Of a DNA stretch of 64,000 nt, positions 45,659 through 58,050 are shown piece after piece. Source of the DNA: Micromonospora sp. DSM 45708 (GTDB lineage Bacteria; Actinomycetota; Actinomycetes; Mycobacteriales; Micromonosporaceae); the NCBI RefSeq assembly GCF_039566955.1, contig NZ_CP154796.1:2418001-2482000 (forward strand), written 5' to 3'. Under the pieces are notes generated by a model, which was not told the DNA's origin, made no database searches, and saw only the letters and a list, made by a program, of their open reading frames with translations. The position numbers and the translations under genes are program-made. How positions within the stretch are numbered: the first letter of the stretch is position 1; each line of letters begins with the position of its first letter.

Positions 45659-47584
45659 GTGAAACGGCACTTCTCCGTCACCGTGCTCGGCGCGGTCCGG
45701 GTCCACGACGGCGTCACGCCGGTGGCTCTCGGGCCGTCGAAGCAGCGCGCGTTGCTGGCGGTGCTGGCGCTCCACGTCGGTGAGAACCTTCCGATCGAGA
45801 CGCTCGCCCGGTCGCTCTGGGGCGACAGTCCGCCGCCCAGCGGGAGCCGCCTCCTGCACACCTACGTGGCGCGGTTACGTCGCGCGCTGGAGCCCGGGTC
45901 GCCCCGGCACGCCCGCACCAACGTCATCGTCTCCTCGCCCCGGGCGTACCGCCTCCAGCTCTACCCGGACCAGGTCGACCTGCCCCGGTTCCGTCGGCTC
46001 ACCGAGGCGGCCCGCGTGCTGGCACGCCGCGGCCACGCGGCGACCGCGTTCGCACTGCTGGCCGCCGCGGTCGCCGGCTGGTCCGATCCCGACCTGACCG
46101 ACCTGCGCGCACTGCTGCCGGGGGCGGAGACCGTCGCCGCGCTCCGCCGGGAGTGGGTGAACGCCTGCCTCGATCTGGTCCGTCTCGGTCTGGACCTCGA
46201 CCGGCCGGACGAGGTGCTGGCCGGCGCGGCGCGGCTCGCCGCCGCCGAGCCACTGCACGAGGCCGTGCAGGCCGGGTACGTCACCGTGCTGGCGCGGACC
46301 GGCCGCCGGGCGACCGCCCGGGACCGGTACGTCGAGATCGCCACCCGGCTCAACGCCGAGCTGGGCATCGAGCCCGGTCCGGAGCTGGCCGCCGCCGGCC
46401 GTGAGCTGCGGGGCGGTCCCGTCACCGGCCGGCCCGTGACGCCGCTGCCGGCCGGCGGCGCGGTGCACCGGCGACCGTCCGGGCGGGACCCGGCCCGGGG
46501 CGGCGCGGACCTGATCGGCCGGGAGGTCGACCTCGCGGCGTTGTCCGACCTGCTCGTCGAGCAGCGGGTGGTCACCGTGGCCGGGCCGGCGGGCGGGGGC
46601 AAGTCGGCGCTCGCCGCCGCCGTCGCGCACCGGGTCGGCGGGGGGTACGCCGACGGCGTCCTGACGGTCGACCTCGCCGCGGCCCGTACCCCCGCCGACG
46701 CGGTGCGGGCGATCCGTCGACGCATCCGCCGGCCCGGCCCGGACCCGGTGCCCGTGCCCCGGCTGCTGGTCGACCGGCACCTGCTGCTGGTGCTGGACAA
46801 CGTCGACCATCTCACCGACACCTGCGCCGGCCTGGTGGACGACGTCGTACAGGTCGGGCGTCGGGTCAGGGTGCTGGTCACCTCACGCGAGCCACTCGGC
46901 CTGCCCTACGAGTCGGTGTGGCGGCTGCCGCCGTTGCCGGCGCTGACCACCGGCCCGGACGGGCACCGCGGCATGCCCGCCGTGCAGCTGTTCGCCCGCC
47001 GGGCCGCCCAGGCCCGGCCCGGCTTCGAGCTGGGGATCGGGGAGGTCGGCACGGTGGCCGCCATCTGCGGGCTGGTCGACCGGCTGCCGCTCGCCGTCGA
47101 GCTGGCCGCGGAACGGATGGCCGACGAGAGCCTGGACGAGCTGCTGCACCACCTGGACGATCCACTCACCACGCTGGAACCGCCACGGCGGCCCGGGCAG
47201 CCGGCGTCCCCGCGATCGTTGTCCGCCGCGCTGCACCGCAGCCTCGACCGCCTGACGCCGGCCGAGCGCTGGTGCTTCGTCCGCCTCGGCGGGCTGCCCC
47301 GGCGCTTCGGCCTGGACGAGGTGGACCGGGTCTGCGGCGCCGCGCCCTGGTGGCGACCGCGTACCCGGGTCGTGCTCGACGGGCTGGTGGCGAAGTCGCT
47401 GCTGACGGCGCGGCACCACGCGGCGCGTCCCGCCTACACGATGCTGCGCACCGTGCATCAGTTCGCCGCCCGGCTGCTCGCCGACGAGCCGGGCCGGGCC
47501 GGCACCGCGCCGGTCCTGTCGGGTGGGGCGGGCTGGCCGGCGCCGCTCCCCGCGCGCCCGGCCGGCTCCGCCGGCGACCGCTGA
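45659..47584 (+). CDS. Second AfsR/SARP-type regulator (trans_reg_C-BTAD-NB-ARC)
   Basis: A 641-residue paralogue of the regulator at 42690. It has the winged helix (VALGPSKQRALLAVLALH, LLHTYVARLRRALE), BTAD (about 100-245, ending AELGIEPGPELAAA) and an NB-ARC domain (about 283-575). The last has Walker A GPAGGGKSALAAA, Walker B LLLVLDNVDHL and the sensor LVTSREPLGLPYES. Again there is no TPR region; the C-terminus is a short Pro/Ala-rich tail. Start GTG 45659; the next candidates are far inside the fold. No terminator is obvious before the GH10 promoter 40 bp downstream. Confidence 0.9.
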   Translation: MKRHFSVTVLGAVRVHDGVTPVALGPSKQRALLAVLALHVGENLPIETLARSLWGDSPPPSGSRLLHTYVARLRRALEPGSPRHARTNVIVSSPRAYRLQLYPDQVDLPRFRRLTEAARVLARRGHAATAFALLAAAVAGWSDPDLTDLRALLPGAETVAALRREWVNACLDLVRLGLDLDRPDEVLAGAARLAAAEPLHEAVQAGYVTVLARTGRRATARDRYVEIATRLNAELGIEPGPELAAAGRELRGGPVTGRPVTPLPAGGAVHRRPSGRDPARGGADLIGREVDLAALSDLLVEQRVVTVAGPAGGGKSALAAAVAHRVGGGYADGVLTVDLAAARTPADAVRAIRRRIRRPGPDPVPVPRLLVDRHLLLVLDNVDHLTDTCAGLVDDVVQVGRRVRVLVTSREPLGLPYESVWRLPPLPALTTGPDGHRGMPAVQLFARRAAQARPGFELGIGEVGTVAAICGLVDRLPLAVELAAERMADESLDELLHHLDDPLTTLEPPRRPGQPASPRSLSAALHRSLDRLTPAERWCFVRLGGLPRRFGLDEVDRVCGAAPWWRPRTRVVLDGLVAKSLLTARHHAARPAYTMLRTVHQFAARLLADEPGRAGTAPVLSGGAGWPAPLPARPAGSAGDR

Positions 47585-47623
47585 CCGGCGGCACCCCGAC
47601 CGGAGCCGTCTCCCTCCCGCGTC

Positions 47624-49142
<1,519 letters not shown>

Positions 49143-49149
49143 GCCCGTC

Positions 49150-49188
49150 GCCGGCCCGGCCCCGCGAGCACCGTGGGGCCGGGCCGGC
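49150..49188 (+). terminator. Terminator after the GH10 gene
   Basis: GCCGGCCCGGCCCC pairs perfectly with GGGGCCGGGCCGGC around an 11-nt loop, 8 bp after the stop. Confidence 0.85.
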
Positions 49189-49227
49189 GGCCTGAAGCCC
49201 CGTCCCCCCGCCTTGGAGGAAACGCCG

Positions 49228-50592
49228 ATGAGAGCGAAGATCGCGCTGTTCGCGGCCGTGCTGGCGACGGCCCTGACGACGGCGGTCGCCGTCGTCACCG
49301 CCGCCGGCCCGGCGTCCGCCGCCGCGCTCACCCAGGTGACCAACTTCGGCACCAACCCGACAAACCTACAGATGCACCTGTACGTGCCGGACCGGCTCCC
49401 GGCCCGGCCGGCCCTGCTGTTGGTCCTGCACTACTGCACCGGCAGCGGTCCGGCCATGCACACCGGCTCCGGCTACAGCCCGCTGGCCGACCGCTACGGG
49501 TTCATCGTGATCTACCCGTCGGTGACCCGCAGCAGCAAGTGCTGGGACGTCTCCTCGCCGCAGGCGCTGCGGCGCGGTGGCGGCAGCGACCCGGTCGGTC
49601 TCAAGTCGATGATCGACTACGTGACGGGCCGCTACCCGGTCGACCCGGCCCGCATCGGCGTCGCCGGCGCTTCGTCCGGCGCCATGATGACGAACGTGAT
49701 GGCCGGCGTGTACCCGGACGTCTTCCACGCCGGGGTCAGCTCCTCGGGCGTGCCGTTCGGCTGCTTCGCCACCACCAACGGCTCGGAGTGGAACAGCGAG
49801 TGCTCCGGCGGGCGGATCACCAAGACCCCGCAGCAGTGGGGTGACCTGGTCCGCAACGCGTACCCCGGCTACACCGGCCGGCGTCCCCGCATGCAGATCT
49901 GGCACGGCACCACGGACACCACGCTGAGCTACGTCAACTTCGGCGAGCAGATCAAGCAGTGGACGAACGTGCTGGGCGTCTCGCAGACCCCGAGCATGAC
50001 TGACTACCCGCAGGCCAGCGCCACCCGGACCCGCTACGGCGGCACCGGTGGGACGCCGCCGGTCGAGGCGATCAGCTTCCAGGGCTACGGCCACTCGATC
50101 CCGTTCGACGCCGCCCAGGCGGTGCGCTTCCTCGGCTTCGACGGCACCGGGGCGACCACCCCGCCGCCGAGCCCCACCACGCCGCCGCCGAGCCCGACCA
50201 CGCCGCCGCCGAGCCCGACGACGCCGCCGCCGAGCCCGACCACGCCGCCGCCGAGCCCGACCACGCCGCCGCCGAGCCCGACGACGCCGCCGCCGGGGAC
50301 AGGTGGGTGTTCGGCGTCGGTGTCGCTCAACTCGTGGACCGGTGGGTTCGTGGCGACGGTGAAGGTGACGGCGGGTTCGGCTGGTACGCGGGGTTGGACG
50401 GTGAGTCTGACGTTGCCGGGTGGGGTGAGTGTGACGAACACGTGGAGTGCGACCGCCAGTGGTGCCACCGGCACGGTGCGGTTCGTCAATGTGGACTACA
50501 ACGGCCAGCTCGGGGCTGGTCAGAGCACCGAGTTCGGGTTCCAGGGCAACGGCAGCGCGTCGGGGCTGACCCCGACCTGCACCGCCGGCTGA
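49228..50592 (+). CDS. Secreted CE1-type acetylxylan/feruloyl esterase with CBM2
   Basis: A 454-residue secreted esterase of the PHB-depolymerase-like CE1 family. Signal peptide to about 32. The alpha/beta-hydrolase domain (about 33-305) has oxyanion-region LLLVLHYCTGSG and nucleophile Ser149 in GASSG. A catalytic His probably lies in FQGYGHSIP. A perfectly periodic linker of six PPPSPTT repeats follows, then CBM2 (about 358-454). It removes acetyl or feruloyl groups from xylan, helping the adjacent xylanases. ATG 49228 follows TTGGAGGAA. With a strong terminator upstream, it depends on read-through or an unseen promoter. Confidence 0.92.
   Translation: MRAKIALFAAVLATALTTAVAVVTAAGPASAAALTQVTNFGTNPTNLQMHLYVPDRLPARPALLLVLHYCTGSGPAMHTGSGYSPLADRYGFIVIYPSVTRSSKCWDVSSPQALRRGGGSDPVGLKSMIDYVTGRYPVDPARIGVAGASSGAMMTNVMAGVYPDVFHAGVSSSGVPFGCFATTNGSEWNSECSGGRITKTPQQWGDLVRNAYPGYTGRRPRMQIWHGTTDTTLSYVNFGEQIKQWTNVLGVSQTPSMTDYPQASATRTRYGGTGGTPPVEAISFQGYGHSIPFDAAQAVRFLGFDGTGATTPPPSPTTPPPSPTTPPPSPTTPPPSPTTPPPSPTTPPPSPTTPPPGTGGCSASVSLNSWTGGFVATVKVTAGSAGTRGWTVSLTLPGGVSVTNTWSATASGATGTVRFVNVDYNGQLGAGQSTEFGFQGNGSASGLTPTCTAG
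50161..50286 (+). repeat. Six tandem 21-bp repeats encoding PPPSPTT
   Basis: Six consecutive 21-bp units differing only at third positions encode the linker between esterase and CBM2. Repeat number is likely to vary between strains by slippage. Confidence 0.95.
50302..50592 (+). repeat. CBM2-coding repeat, copy 2
   Basis: Partner of 48852-49142, ungapped and about 96% identical by eye. Recent duplication or gene conversion is indicated. Confidence 0.85.
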
Positions 50593-50601
50593 GCCCACGT
50601 C

Positions 50602-50643
50602 CGCTCCGGCGGTGCGACGACGCGTCGTCGCACCGCCGGAGCG
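50602..50643 (+). terminator. 42-bp perfect palindrome, terminator after the esterase gene
   Basis: The whole 42 bp is a perfect inverted repeat centred at 50622/50623, with no mismatch (arms start CGCTCCGGCGG). It starts 10 bp after the stop and would fold into a very stable hairpin. Confidence 0.85.
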
Positions 50644-50700
50644 TGTCCACCGGCCCGCCCGGGGGAACCGGGTGCTGACCTGCCTCGATGCGCCGGTCCC

Positions 50701-50714
50701 TGTTATCGCTCACC
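50701..50714. promoter_or_regulatory. Distal operator TGTTATCGCTCACC upstream of chvE
   Basis: Differs at one position from the operators at 14717 and 47637. It lies 279 bp before the chvE start in a 387-bp gap that otherwise holds a terminator and the proximal operator, so it may serve as an auxiliary looping site. Confidence 0.55.
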
Positions 50715-50900
50715 GCAGGTCCCGGGCCGTGTCCCGTCCCGGCCCTGGCCCGCGCCCTTCGGGGATTGAAATGCGTGACTGGTTGTGATGCGATGGCGGT
50801 GGGGCCGGACCGCCGGGAGGGTCGCACATAAGGGATGAATCGCACCGGTCCTGGCCGCGCCTTGTTACGAGACCGAGACATGCGCATTTCGCGTCATCGG

Positions 50901-50928
50901 TTGACGGTGAATCTTGTGAGCGTTAACA
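50901..50928 (+). promoter_or_regulatory. TTGACG promoter with operator TGTGAGCGTTAACA (chvE operon)
   Basis: TTGACG at 50901-50906, then 8 bp, then TGTGAGCGTTAACA at 50915-50928. The end of the operator (TAACAC) occupies the -10 position. The layout matches that upstream of araB at 55541. Confidence 0.7.
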
Positions 50929-50979
50929 CTCCGAGGAGGTTATCTGTGGGTCCGTGAGTACGCAGGGGAGAGGAAGCTC

Positions 50980-52119
50980 GTGCGCAGACGATTTCTGGCC
51001 GCGCTCGGCGGCGTCGCGATCGCCGTCAGCCTGGCCGCATGCAGCGGTGAGGGTGCCGGCGGCGGCGGGGACACCAGCTCCGCCAAGCCCGGCGACCTGA
51101 CGATCGGCGTCTCGATGCCGACCCAGACCTCGGAGCGGTGGATCGCCGACGGCAACGCGGTGAAGGAGAAGCTCCAGGCCAAGGGCTACAAGGTCGACCT
51201 GCAGTACGCCGGCGACGAGATCCCCACCCAGTCGCAGCAGATCGACCAGATGATCACGCAGGGCGCGGACGTGCTGGTGATCGCCCCGATCGACGGCACC
51301 GCGCTCAGCGGTCAGCTCCAGGCCGCCGCGGCGGCGAAGATCCCGGTCATCTCCTACGACCGGCTCATCCGCAACAGCCCGAACGTCGACTTCTACGTCA
51401 GCTTCGACAACTACAAGGTCGGCGTGGCGCAGGCCAACGCGCTCCTGGTCGGCCTCGGGTTGCAGAACAAGGACGGCGCGAAGGGCAGCGCGGCCGGCCC
51501 GTTCAACGTGGAGCTGTTCGCCGGCTCGCTCGACGACAACAACGCGCACTTCTTCTTCAACGGCGCGATGGACACGCTCAAGCCCTACCTCGACGCCGGC
51601 ACGCTGAAGGTGAAGTCCGGCCAGACGAAGATCGAGCAGGTGGCCATCCTGCGCTGGCAGCAGGAGACCGCGCAGAAGCGGATGGAGGACCTGCTCACCT
51701 CCAGCTACAACGACGGCAGCAAGGTCGACGGCGTGCTGTCGCCGTTCGACGGCCTGTCCCGGGGCATCATCACCGCCCTCCAGAACGCCGGCTACCGCGG
51801 CGGGGCCAAGAAGATGCCGGTGGTCACCGGCCAGGACGCCGAGGTCGCCTCCGTCAAGCTCATCAACGACGGGGTGCAGAGCTCGACCGTCTTCAAGGAC
51901 ACCCGCCTGCTCGCCGACCAGGCCGTGGTCGCCGCCGAGGCGTTCCTGAAGAAGCAGGAGCCGAAGGCGAACGACACCAAGGCGTACGAGAACGGCGTCA
52001 AGGTCGTGCCCGCGTTCCTGCTGCCGGTCCAGACCGTCTACAAGGACGACATCAAGTCGGTGCTGATCGACTCCGGCTACCTGACCGCCCAGGAGGTCGC
52101 CGCCGGCCGGGCGGGCTGA
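50980..52119 (+). CDS. chvE: Multiple-monosaccharide ABC transporter substrate-binding lipoprotein (ChvE-like)
   Basis: A 379-residue lipoprotein (lipobox SLAAC). The mature protein begins TIGVSMPTQTSERWIADGNAV and has the IAPIDGTALSGQL, VISYDRLI and VSFDNYKVGVAQA segments that mark the ChvE/XylF group, which binds galactose, arabinose, xylose or glucose. GTG 50980 follows GGGGAGAGGAAG. First gene of a three-gene import operon, 85 bp before its ATPase. The arabinose-type operator upstream suggests pentose uptake. Confidence 0.92.
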   Translation: MRRRFLAALGGVAIAVSLAACSGEGAGGGGDTSSAKPGDLTIGVSMPTQTSERWIADGNAVKEKLQAKGYKVDLQYAGDEIPTQSQQIDQMITQGADVLVIAPIDGTALSGQLQAAAAAKIPVISYDRLIRNSPNVDFYVSFDNYKVGVAQANALLVGLGLQNKDGAKGSAAGPFNVELFAGSLDDNNAHFFFNGAMDTLKPYLDAGTLKVKSGQTKIEQVAILRWQQETAQKRMEDLLTSSYNDGSKVDGVLSPFDGLSRGIITALQNAGYRGGAKKMPVVTGQDAEVASVKLINDGVQSSTVFKDTRLLADQAVVAAEAFLKKQEPKANDTKAYENGVKVVPAFLLPVQTVYKDDIKSVLIDSGYLTAQEVAAGRAG

Positions 52120-52204
52120 GCCGCTTCCCGGCGGGCCCGGTGACGCACCCCGTCGCCGGGCCCGCCGGCGCACCGACGCGACGGCCACGAGCAGGACGGT
52201 TTCC

Positions 52205-53739
<1,535 letters not shown>

Positions 53740-53743
<4 letters not shown>

Positions 53744-54990
53744 CCAGCACGAAGCCCGCCACCTCCCCGAAGGTCGACGCGCCCGACCCCGGCGCGGCGG
53801 CCACCCTGCACACCGGGACCAGTGACCCACGGACGCTGATCCTGGGCAACCTGCGGCAGAGCGGCATCTACATCGCCCTGGTGGTGATCGTCGCGCTGTT
53901 CGCGGTCCTCACCGACGGCGTCTCGCTCAGCCCCGGCAACCTCACCAACATCGTGCTCCAGTACTCCTACATCCTGGTGCTCGCCATCGGCATGGTCATC
54001 GTGATCATCGGCGGGCACATCGACCTGTCCGTCGGGTCGGTGGTGGCGCTCACCGGCGCGGTCTCCGCCGTGCTGGTGATCCGGGAGGGCATGCCGTGGT
54101 GGGTCGGCATCCTCGCCGCGCTCGCCGTGGGCGTCGCGGTGGGCGCCTGGCACGGTCTCTGGGTCGCGTACGCCGGCATCCCGGCGTTCATCGTCACCCT
54201 GGCCGGCATGCTGCTGTTCCGCGGCCTGACGCTGCGGGTGCTGGACAACATCTCGCTGTCGCCGTTCCCGGCCGAGTACCAGCGGGTCGCGGCCGGCTTC
54301 CTCAACGGCCTGCTCGGCGGGCAGGGCTTCGACGCGTTCACGCTGTTCATCGGCGTCTTCGCGGTGGTCGGGTACGCGGCGAGCGTGTTCCGGACCCGGC
54401 TGGCCCGGGTCCGCCACGAGCAGCCGGTGGAGTCGTTCCCGCTCTTCGTGCTCCGGGTGGCGGTGGTCGGCGCCGTCGTCATGTGGTTCGCCTGGCAGCT
54501 CGCGCACGCGCGTGGCCTGCCGATCGTGCTGATCGTCCTGGCCGTGCTGGTGCTCGTCTACGGCCTGCTCACCCGCCGTACCGTCTTCGGTCGCCAGGTC
54601 TACGCGATCGGCGGCAACCTGCCGGCGGCGACGTTGTCCGGCGTCCGGGTGAAGACGGTCAACTTCTGGGTCTTCGTCAACATGGGCTTCCTCTCCGCGG
54701 TGGCCGGCGTGATCTACTCCTCCCGCTCCAACGGGGCCCAGCCGGCGGCGGGCAACATGTTCGAGCTGGACGCGATCGCGGCGGCCTTCATCGGCGGCGC
54801 GGCGGTCACCGGCGGGGTGGGCACCGTGGTCGGTGCGATGGTGGGCGGCCTGATCATGGCGGTGATGAGCAACGGCATGCAGCTCATGGGCATCGACCAG
54901 TCGGTCCAGTCGGTGGTGAAGGGGCTGGTGCTGCTCGCCGCCGTGGCGTTCGACATCTGGAACAAGCGCCGGGCGGCGGGCAGTCGCTGA
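53740..54990 (+). CDS. mmsB: Multiple-monosaccharide ABC transporter permease (GguB/MmsB)
   Basis: A 416-residue membrane protein of the BPD_transp_2 family with about 10-12 helices. It is longer than RbsC-type permeases, as GguB proteins are, owing to an extra central segment (FRTRLARVRHEQPVESFPLFVLRVAVVG). Landmarks: IVIIGGHIDLSVGSVVALTGA and VYAIGGNLPAATLSGVRVKTVN. It completes the chvE-mmsA-mmsB operon and ends at a terminator. Confidence 0.93.
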
Positions 54991-54993
54991 GCC

Positions 54994-55027
54994 GGCCGGC
55001 CGGACGGGGGGCGCCGTCCGGCCGGCC
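54994..55027 (+). terminator. Terminator of the chvE-mmsAB operon
   Basis: GGCCGGCCGGACGG pairs perfectly with CCGTCCGGCCGGCC around GGGGCG, 3 bp after the stop, and is followed by GTTCTCC. Confidence 0.88.
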
Positions 55028-55190
55028 GTTCTCCGTCGTTCCCGTCCGGGTCCACCGCCGGCCGGTGCCGCGTCCGCGGGCACCCGCTCCGCACCGCGTA
55101 CCGGTGGTGGGCGACGGCCGGGGGCGGCGGCGGCTGCCGCCTCGCTGCGGTGTCGCGAGTCGTCCGCCAGGGGTGGCGCGACGTCGCCGA

Positions 55191-55204
55191 TGTTATCGCT
55201 GACA
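55191..55204. promoter_or_regulatory. Operator TGTTATCGCTGACA in the araB leader region
   Basis: A related 14-mer (TGT/ACA ends, central CG) followed by TAAG, so CATAAG may be a -10 element. It lies 393 bp before araB in the 606-bp gap between operons. No gene is evident in that gap. Confidence 0.5.
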
Positions 55205-55382
55205 TAAGAGCGCGTAAATCACTGGAGCCGCCGTACGCCGGCCGCCGGGGCGGCTGCCCGATGCGTGGCCGGGCCGGAAAACAGCCGTTGAGAGCGCCTC
55301 TGGGGCCGCTGGGTGGGGCCTTCGTGTCGTCCGCCCGGACTGCCGACGGACGAACCAGATCATGGATCGGCGGGCGGCCCGT

Positions 55383-55396
55383 TGTTGTCGTTAACA
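55383..55396. promoter_or_regulatory. Operator TGTTGTCGTTAACA in the araB leader region
   Basis: Matches the consensus at 11 of 14 positions. It lies between the other two operators of the araB region, about 190 and 170 bp from each. Confidence 0.5.
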
Positions 55397-55540
55397 ATGG
55401 GCCCGGCCCGGGTGTCGGCCGCCGGCCGCCGACGTCCGTGGTGGATCTCCCGCCGGCCTGGGCGGGCCGGTCCCCGTGCCGGTCGTGGGGAGCGGAGCGC
55501 CGTCGCCGTCTCCGTTACGCAGCCGTTGCGCGGAGGTGTC

Positions 55541-55568
55541 TTGACGGATGTATATGTGAGCGCTAACA
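55541..55568 (+). promoter_or_regulatory. TTGACG promoter with operator TGTGAGCGCTAACA (araB operon)
   Basis: TTGACG at 55541-55546, 8 bp, then TGTGAGCGCTAACA at 55555-55568, with TAACAC at the -10 position, 29 bp before araB. It differs from the chvE operator at one base. Confidence 0.75.
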
Positions 55569-55596
55569 CTAACTCCGTGACACGGCGGAGGTGTAG

Positions 55597-57279
55597 ATGA
55601 GCGACGTGGAGGCGGCCGACCGGTACGTGGTCGGGGTCGATTTCGGCACGCTGTCCGGGCGGGCGCTCGTGGTGCGGGTCCGGGACGGCGCCGAACTCGG
55701 CACCGCGGTGCACGAGTACCGGCACGGGGTGATCGAGACGGCCCTGCCCGACGGCGGCCCGGCACTGCCACCCGACTGGGCCCTACAGGACCCCGAGGAC
55801 TACCGCGACGTGCTGCGCGAGGCGGTGCCGGTCGCGCTGGCCGCCGCCGGGGTGGACCCCGCCCGGGTGGTCGGGATCGGCACCGACTTCACCGCCTGCA
55901 CCGTGCTGCCGACGCTCGCCGACGGCACCCCGCTGTGCGAGGTCCCCGAACTGCGCCACCGGCCGCACGCCTGGGTCAAGCTGTGGAAGCACCACGCCGC
56001 GCAGCCGCAGGCCGACCGGATCAACGCGCTGGCGCACGAGCGCGGCGAGCCGTGGATCGGCCGCTACGGCGGCAAGATCTCCGCCGAGTGGCAGTTCGCC
56101 AAGGGGTTGCAGATCCTGGCCGAGGATCCCGAGGTCTACCGGCGGGCCGAGCGCTTCATCGAGGCCGCCGACTGGATCGTCTGGGAGCTGTGCGGGACGG
56201 AGACGCGCAACGCCTGCACCGCCGGCTACAAGGGAATCCGGCAGGACGACCGCTACCCCTCGCCGGACTATCTCGCCGCGCTCGACCCCGGCTTCACCGA
56301 CTTCGTGACCAAACTGGACGGCCCGCTGCTGCCGCTGGGTGACCGGGCCGGCGTGCTCGGCGCCCGCGCCGCGGCCTGGACCGGGCTGCCGGAGGGCATC
56401 GCGGTCGCGGTCGGCAACGTCGACGCGCACGTCACCGCCGCGTCCGCGCAGGCGCTGCGCCCCGGCCGGCTGGTGGCGATCATGGGCACCTCCACCTGCC
56501 ACGTGCTCAACGGCACCCACCCCGCCGAGGTCCCCGGCATGTGCGGCGTGGTCGACGGCGGCATCAGCCCGGGCGCCTGGGGCTACGAGGCCGGGCAGAG
56601 CGGCGTGGGGGACATCTTCGGCTGGTTCGTGCGGCACGCCGCCCCGGCCGGCCTCGACTCGCACGAGCGGCTCACCGAGCTGGCCGCCGCCCAGCCGGTG
56701 GGCGCGCACGGGCTGGTGGCGCTGGACTGGTGGAACGGCAACCGCTCACTGCTGGTCAACCACGACCTCAGCGGGCTGGTCGTCGGGCTGACGCTGGCGA
56801 CCCGGCCGCCGGACGTCTACCGCGCGCTGCTGGAGGCCACCGCGTACGGCACCCGGATGATCGTGGAGGCGTTCGCCGAGGCGGGCGTGCCGGTCGACGA
56901 CCTGGTGGTGGCCGGCGGGCTCACCTCGAACCGCCTGCTGATGCAGATCTACGCCGACGTCACCAACCGGCCGTTGGGCATCATCGGCTCCGCCCAGGGG
57001 CCGGCGCTCGGGTCGGCCATCCACGCGGCCGTCGCCGCTGGGGCGTACCCGTCGATCCACGAGGCGTCGGCGGCCATGGGGCGGGTGGACGAGGCCGTCT
57101 ACCGGCCGATCCCGGACAACGTGCGGGCGTACGACGCGCTCTACGCCGAGTACCGGGCGCTGCACGACCACTTCGGTCGCGGCGCCAACGACGTCATGCT
57201 CCGCCTGCGGGCGATCCGGAACGCGGCGGTGGACGCCGCCGCGACGCCCGCCGACCCGGCCCTGGAGGTGGTCGGATGA
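55597..57279 (+). CDS. araB: L-ribulokinase AraB
   Basis: A 560-residue FGGY-family sugar kinase that phosphorylates L-ribulose to L-ribulose-5-phosphate. N-terminal actin-like domain: VVGVDFGTLSGRALVVRV, IGTDFTACTVLPT, PHAWVKLWKHHAAQPQADRIN and GRYGGKISAEW are ribulokinase hallmarks. C-terminal domain: GTSTCHVLNG, CGVVDGGISPGAWGYEAGQSGVGDIF and VVAGGLTSNRLLMQIYADV. ATG 55597 follows GGCGGAGGTG. First gene of a long arabinose operon that runs past the window. Its stop overlaps the araD start. Confidence 0.97.
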   Translation: MSDVEAADRYVVGVDFGTLSGRALVVRVRDGAELGTAVHEYRHGVIETALPDGGPALPPDWALQDPEDYRDVLREAVPVALAAAGVDPARVVGIGTDFTACTVLPTLADGTPLCEVPELRHRPHAWVKLWKHHAAQPQADRINALAHERGEPWIGRYGGKISAEWQFAKGLQILAEDPEVYRRAERFIEAADWIVWELCGTETRNACTAGYKGIRQDDRYPSPDYLAALDPGFTDFVTKLDGPLLPLGDRAGVLGARAAAWTGLPEGIAVAVGNVDAHVTAASAQALRPGRLVAIMGTSTCHVLNGTHPAEVPGMCGVVDGGISPGAWGYEAGQSGVGDIFGWFVRHAAPAGLDSHERLTELAAAQPVGAHGLVALDWWNGNRSLLVNHDLSGLVVGLTLATRPPDVYRALLEATAYGTRMIVEAFAEAGVPVDDLVVAGGLTSNRLLMQIYADVTNRPLGIIGSAQGPALGSAIHAAVAAGAYPSIHEASAAMGRVDEAVYRPIPDNVRAYDALYAEYRALHDHFGRGANDVMLRLRAIRNAAVDAAATPADPALEVVG

Positions 57280-57959
57280 ACCCCGACGTCGCCCGGCAGG
57301 TCACCGCGCTCCGCGAGACGGTGGCCCGCCTGCACGGCGAGCTGACCCGCTACCGTCTGGTCGCCTGGACCGCCGGCAACATCTCGGCGCGGGTCCCCGG
57401 GCAGGACCTGATGGTGATCAAGCCGAGCGGGGTGGACTACGACGACCTGACCGCCGACACCATGGTGGTCTGCGACCTCAACGGGGTCGTGGTCGACGGC
57501 GGTGGCTCGCCGTCCAGCGACACCGCCGCGCACGCCTACGTCTACCGCGCGATGCCCGAGGTCGGCGGCGTCGTGCACACGCACAGCGGCTACGCCACCG
57601 CCTGGGCGGCCCGGGGCGAGGCGATTCCGTGCTGGTTGACCGCGCAGGCCGACGAGTTCGGCGGCGAGATCCCGGTCGGCCCGTTCGCCCTGATCGGCGG
57701 CGACGACATCGGCAAGGGCATCGTCAGCACGCTGTCCGGGCACCGGTCGCCCGCGGTGCTCATGCGCAACCACGGCGTGTTCAGCATCGGCAAGGACGCC
57801 CGCGCGGCGGTCAAGGCGGCGGTGATGTGCGAGGACGTCGCCCGTACCGCGCACCTGGCCCGCGCGCTCGGGCCGCCGCTGCCGATCGCGTCGGCCGACG
57901 TCGACTCGCTTCACGACCGCTACCAGAACGTGTACGGCCAGCGCCCGCCCGCCGGGTGA
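57276..57959 (+). CDS. araD: L-ribulose-5-phosphate 4-epimerase AraD
   Basis: A 227-residue class II aldolase-fold enzyme converting L-ribulose-5-phosphate to D-xylulose-5-phosphate. Landmarks: WTAGNISARVPG, IKPSGVDYDDL, SSDTAAHAYVYR, the zinc ligands in VVHTHSGYATAWA, and NHGVFSIGKDA with the third His. ATG 57276 overlaps the araB stop by 4 nt. A 91-bp gap separates it from the binding-protein gene. Confidence 0.96.
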   Translation: MNPDVARQVTALRETVARLHGELTRYRLVAWTAGNISARVPGQDLMVIKPSGVDYDDLTADTMVVCDLNGVVVDGGGSPSSDTAAHAYVYRAMPEVGGVVHTHSGYATAWAARGEAIPCWLTAQADEFGGEIPVGPFALIGGDDIGKGIVSTLSGHRSPAVLMRNHGVFSIGKDARAAVKAAVMCEDVARTAHLARALGPPLPIASADVDSLHDRYQNVYGQRPPAG

Positions 57960-58050
57960 CCCGGACCAGCACCACCTCATCCCACCACCACAACCGGTCG
58001 CCCCGGTCCCGCCGGTCGCGCGTCCGGATCACCCCACCCCGAGGAGAACA

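Noticed and set aside
50161..50286. Regular 21-bp repeats that might look like a short CRISPR array or minisatellite
   Set aside because: No spacers, and the units are in frame, encoding the PPPSPTT linker of the esterase.
55150..55566. A 138-codon frame in the gap before araB
   Set aside because: No conserved motif, no ribosome-binding site, and it runs through all three operator sites.
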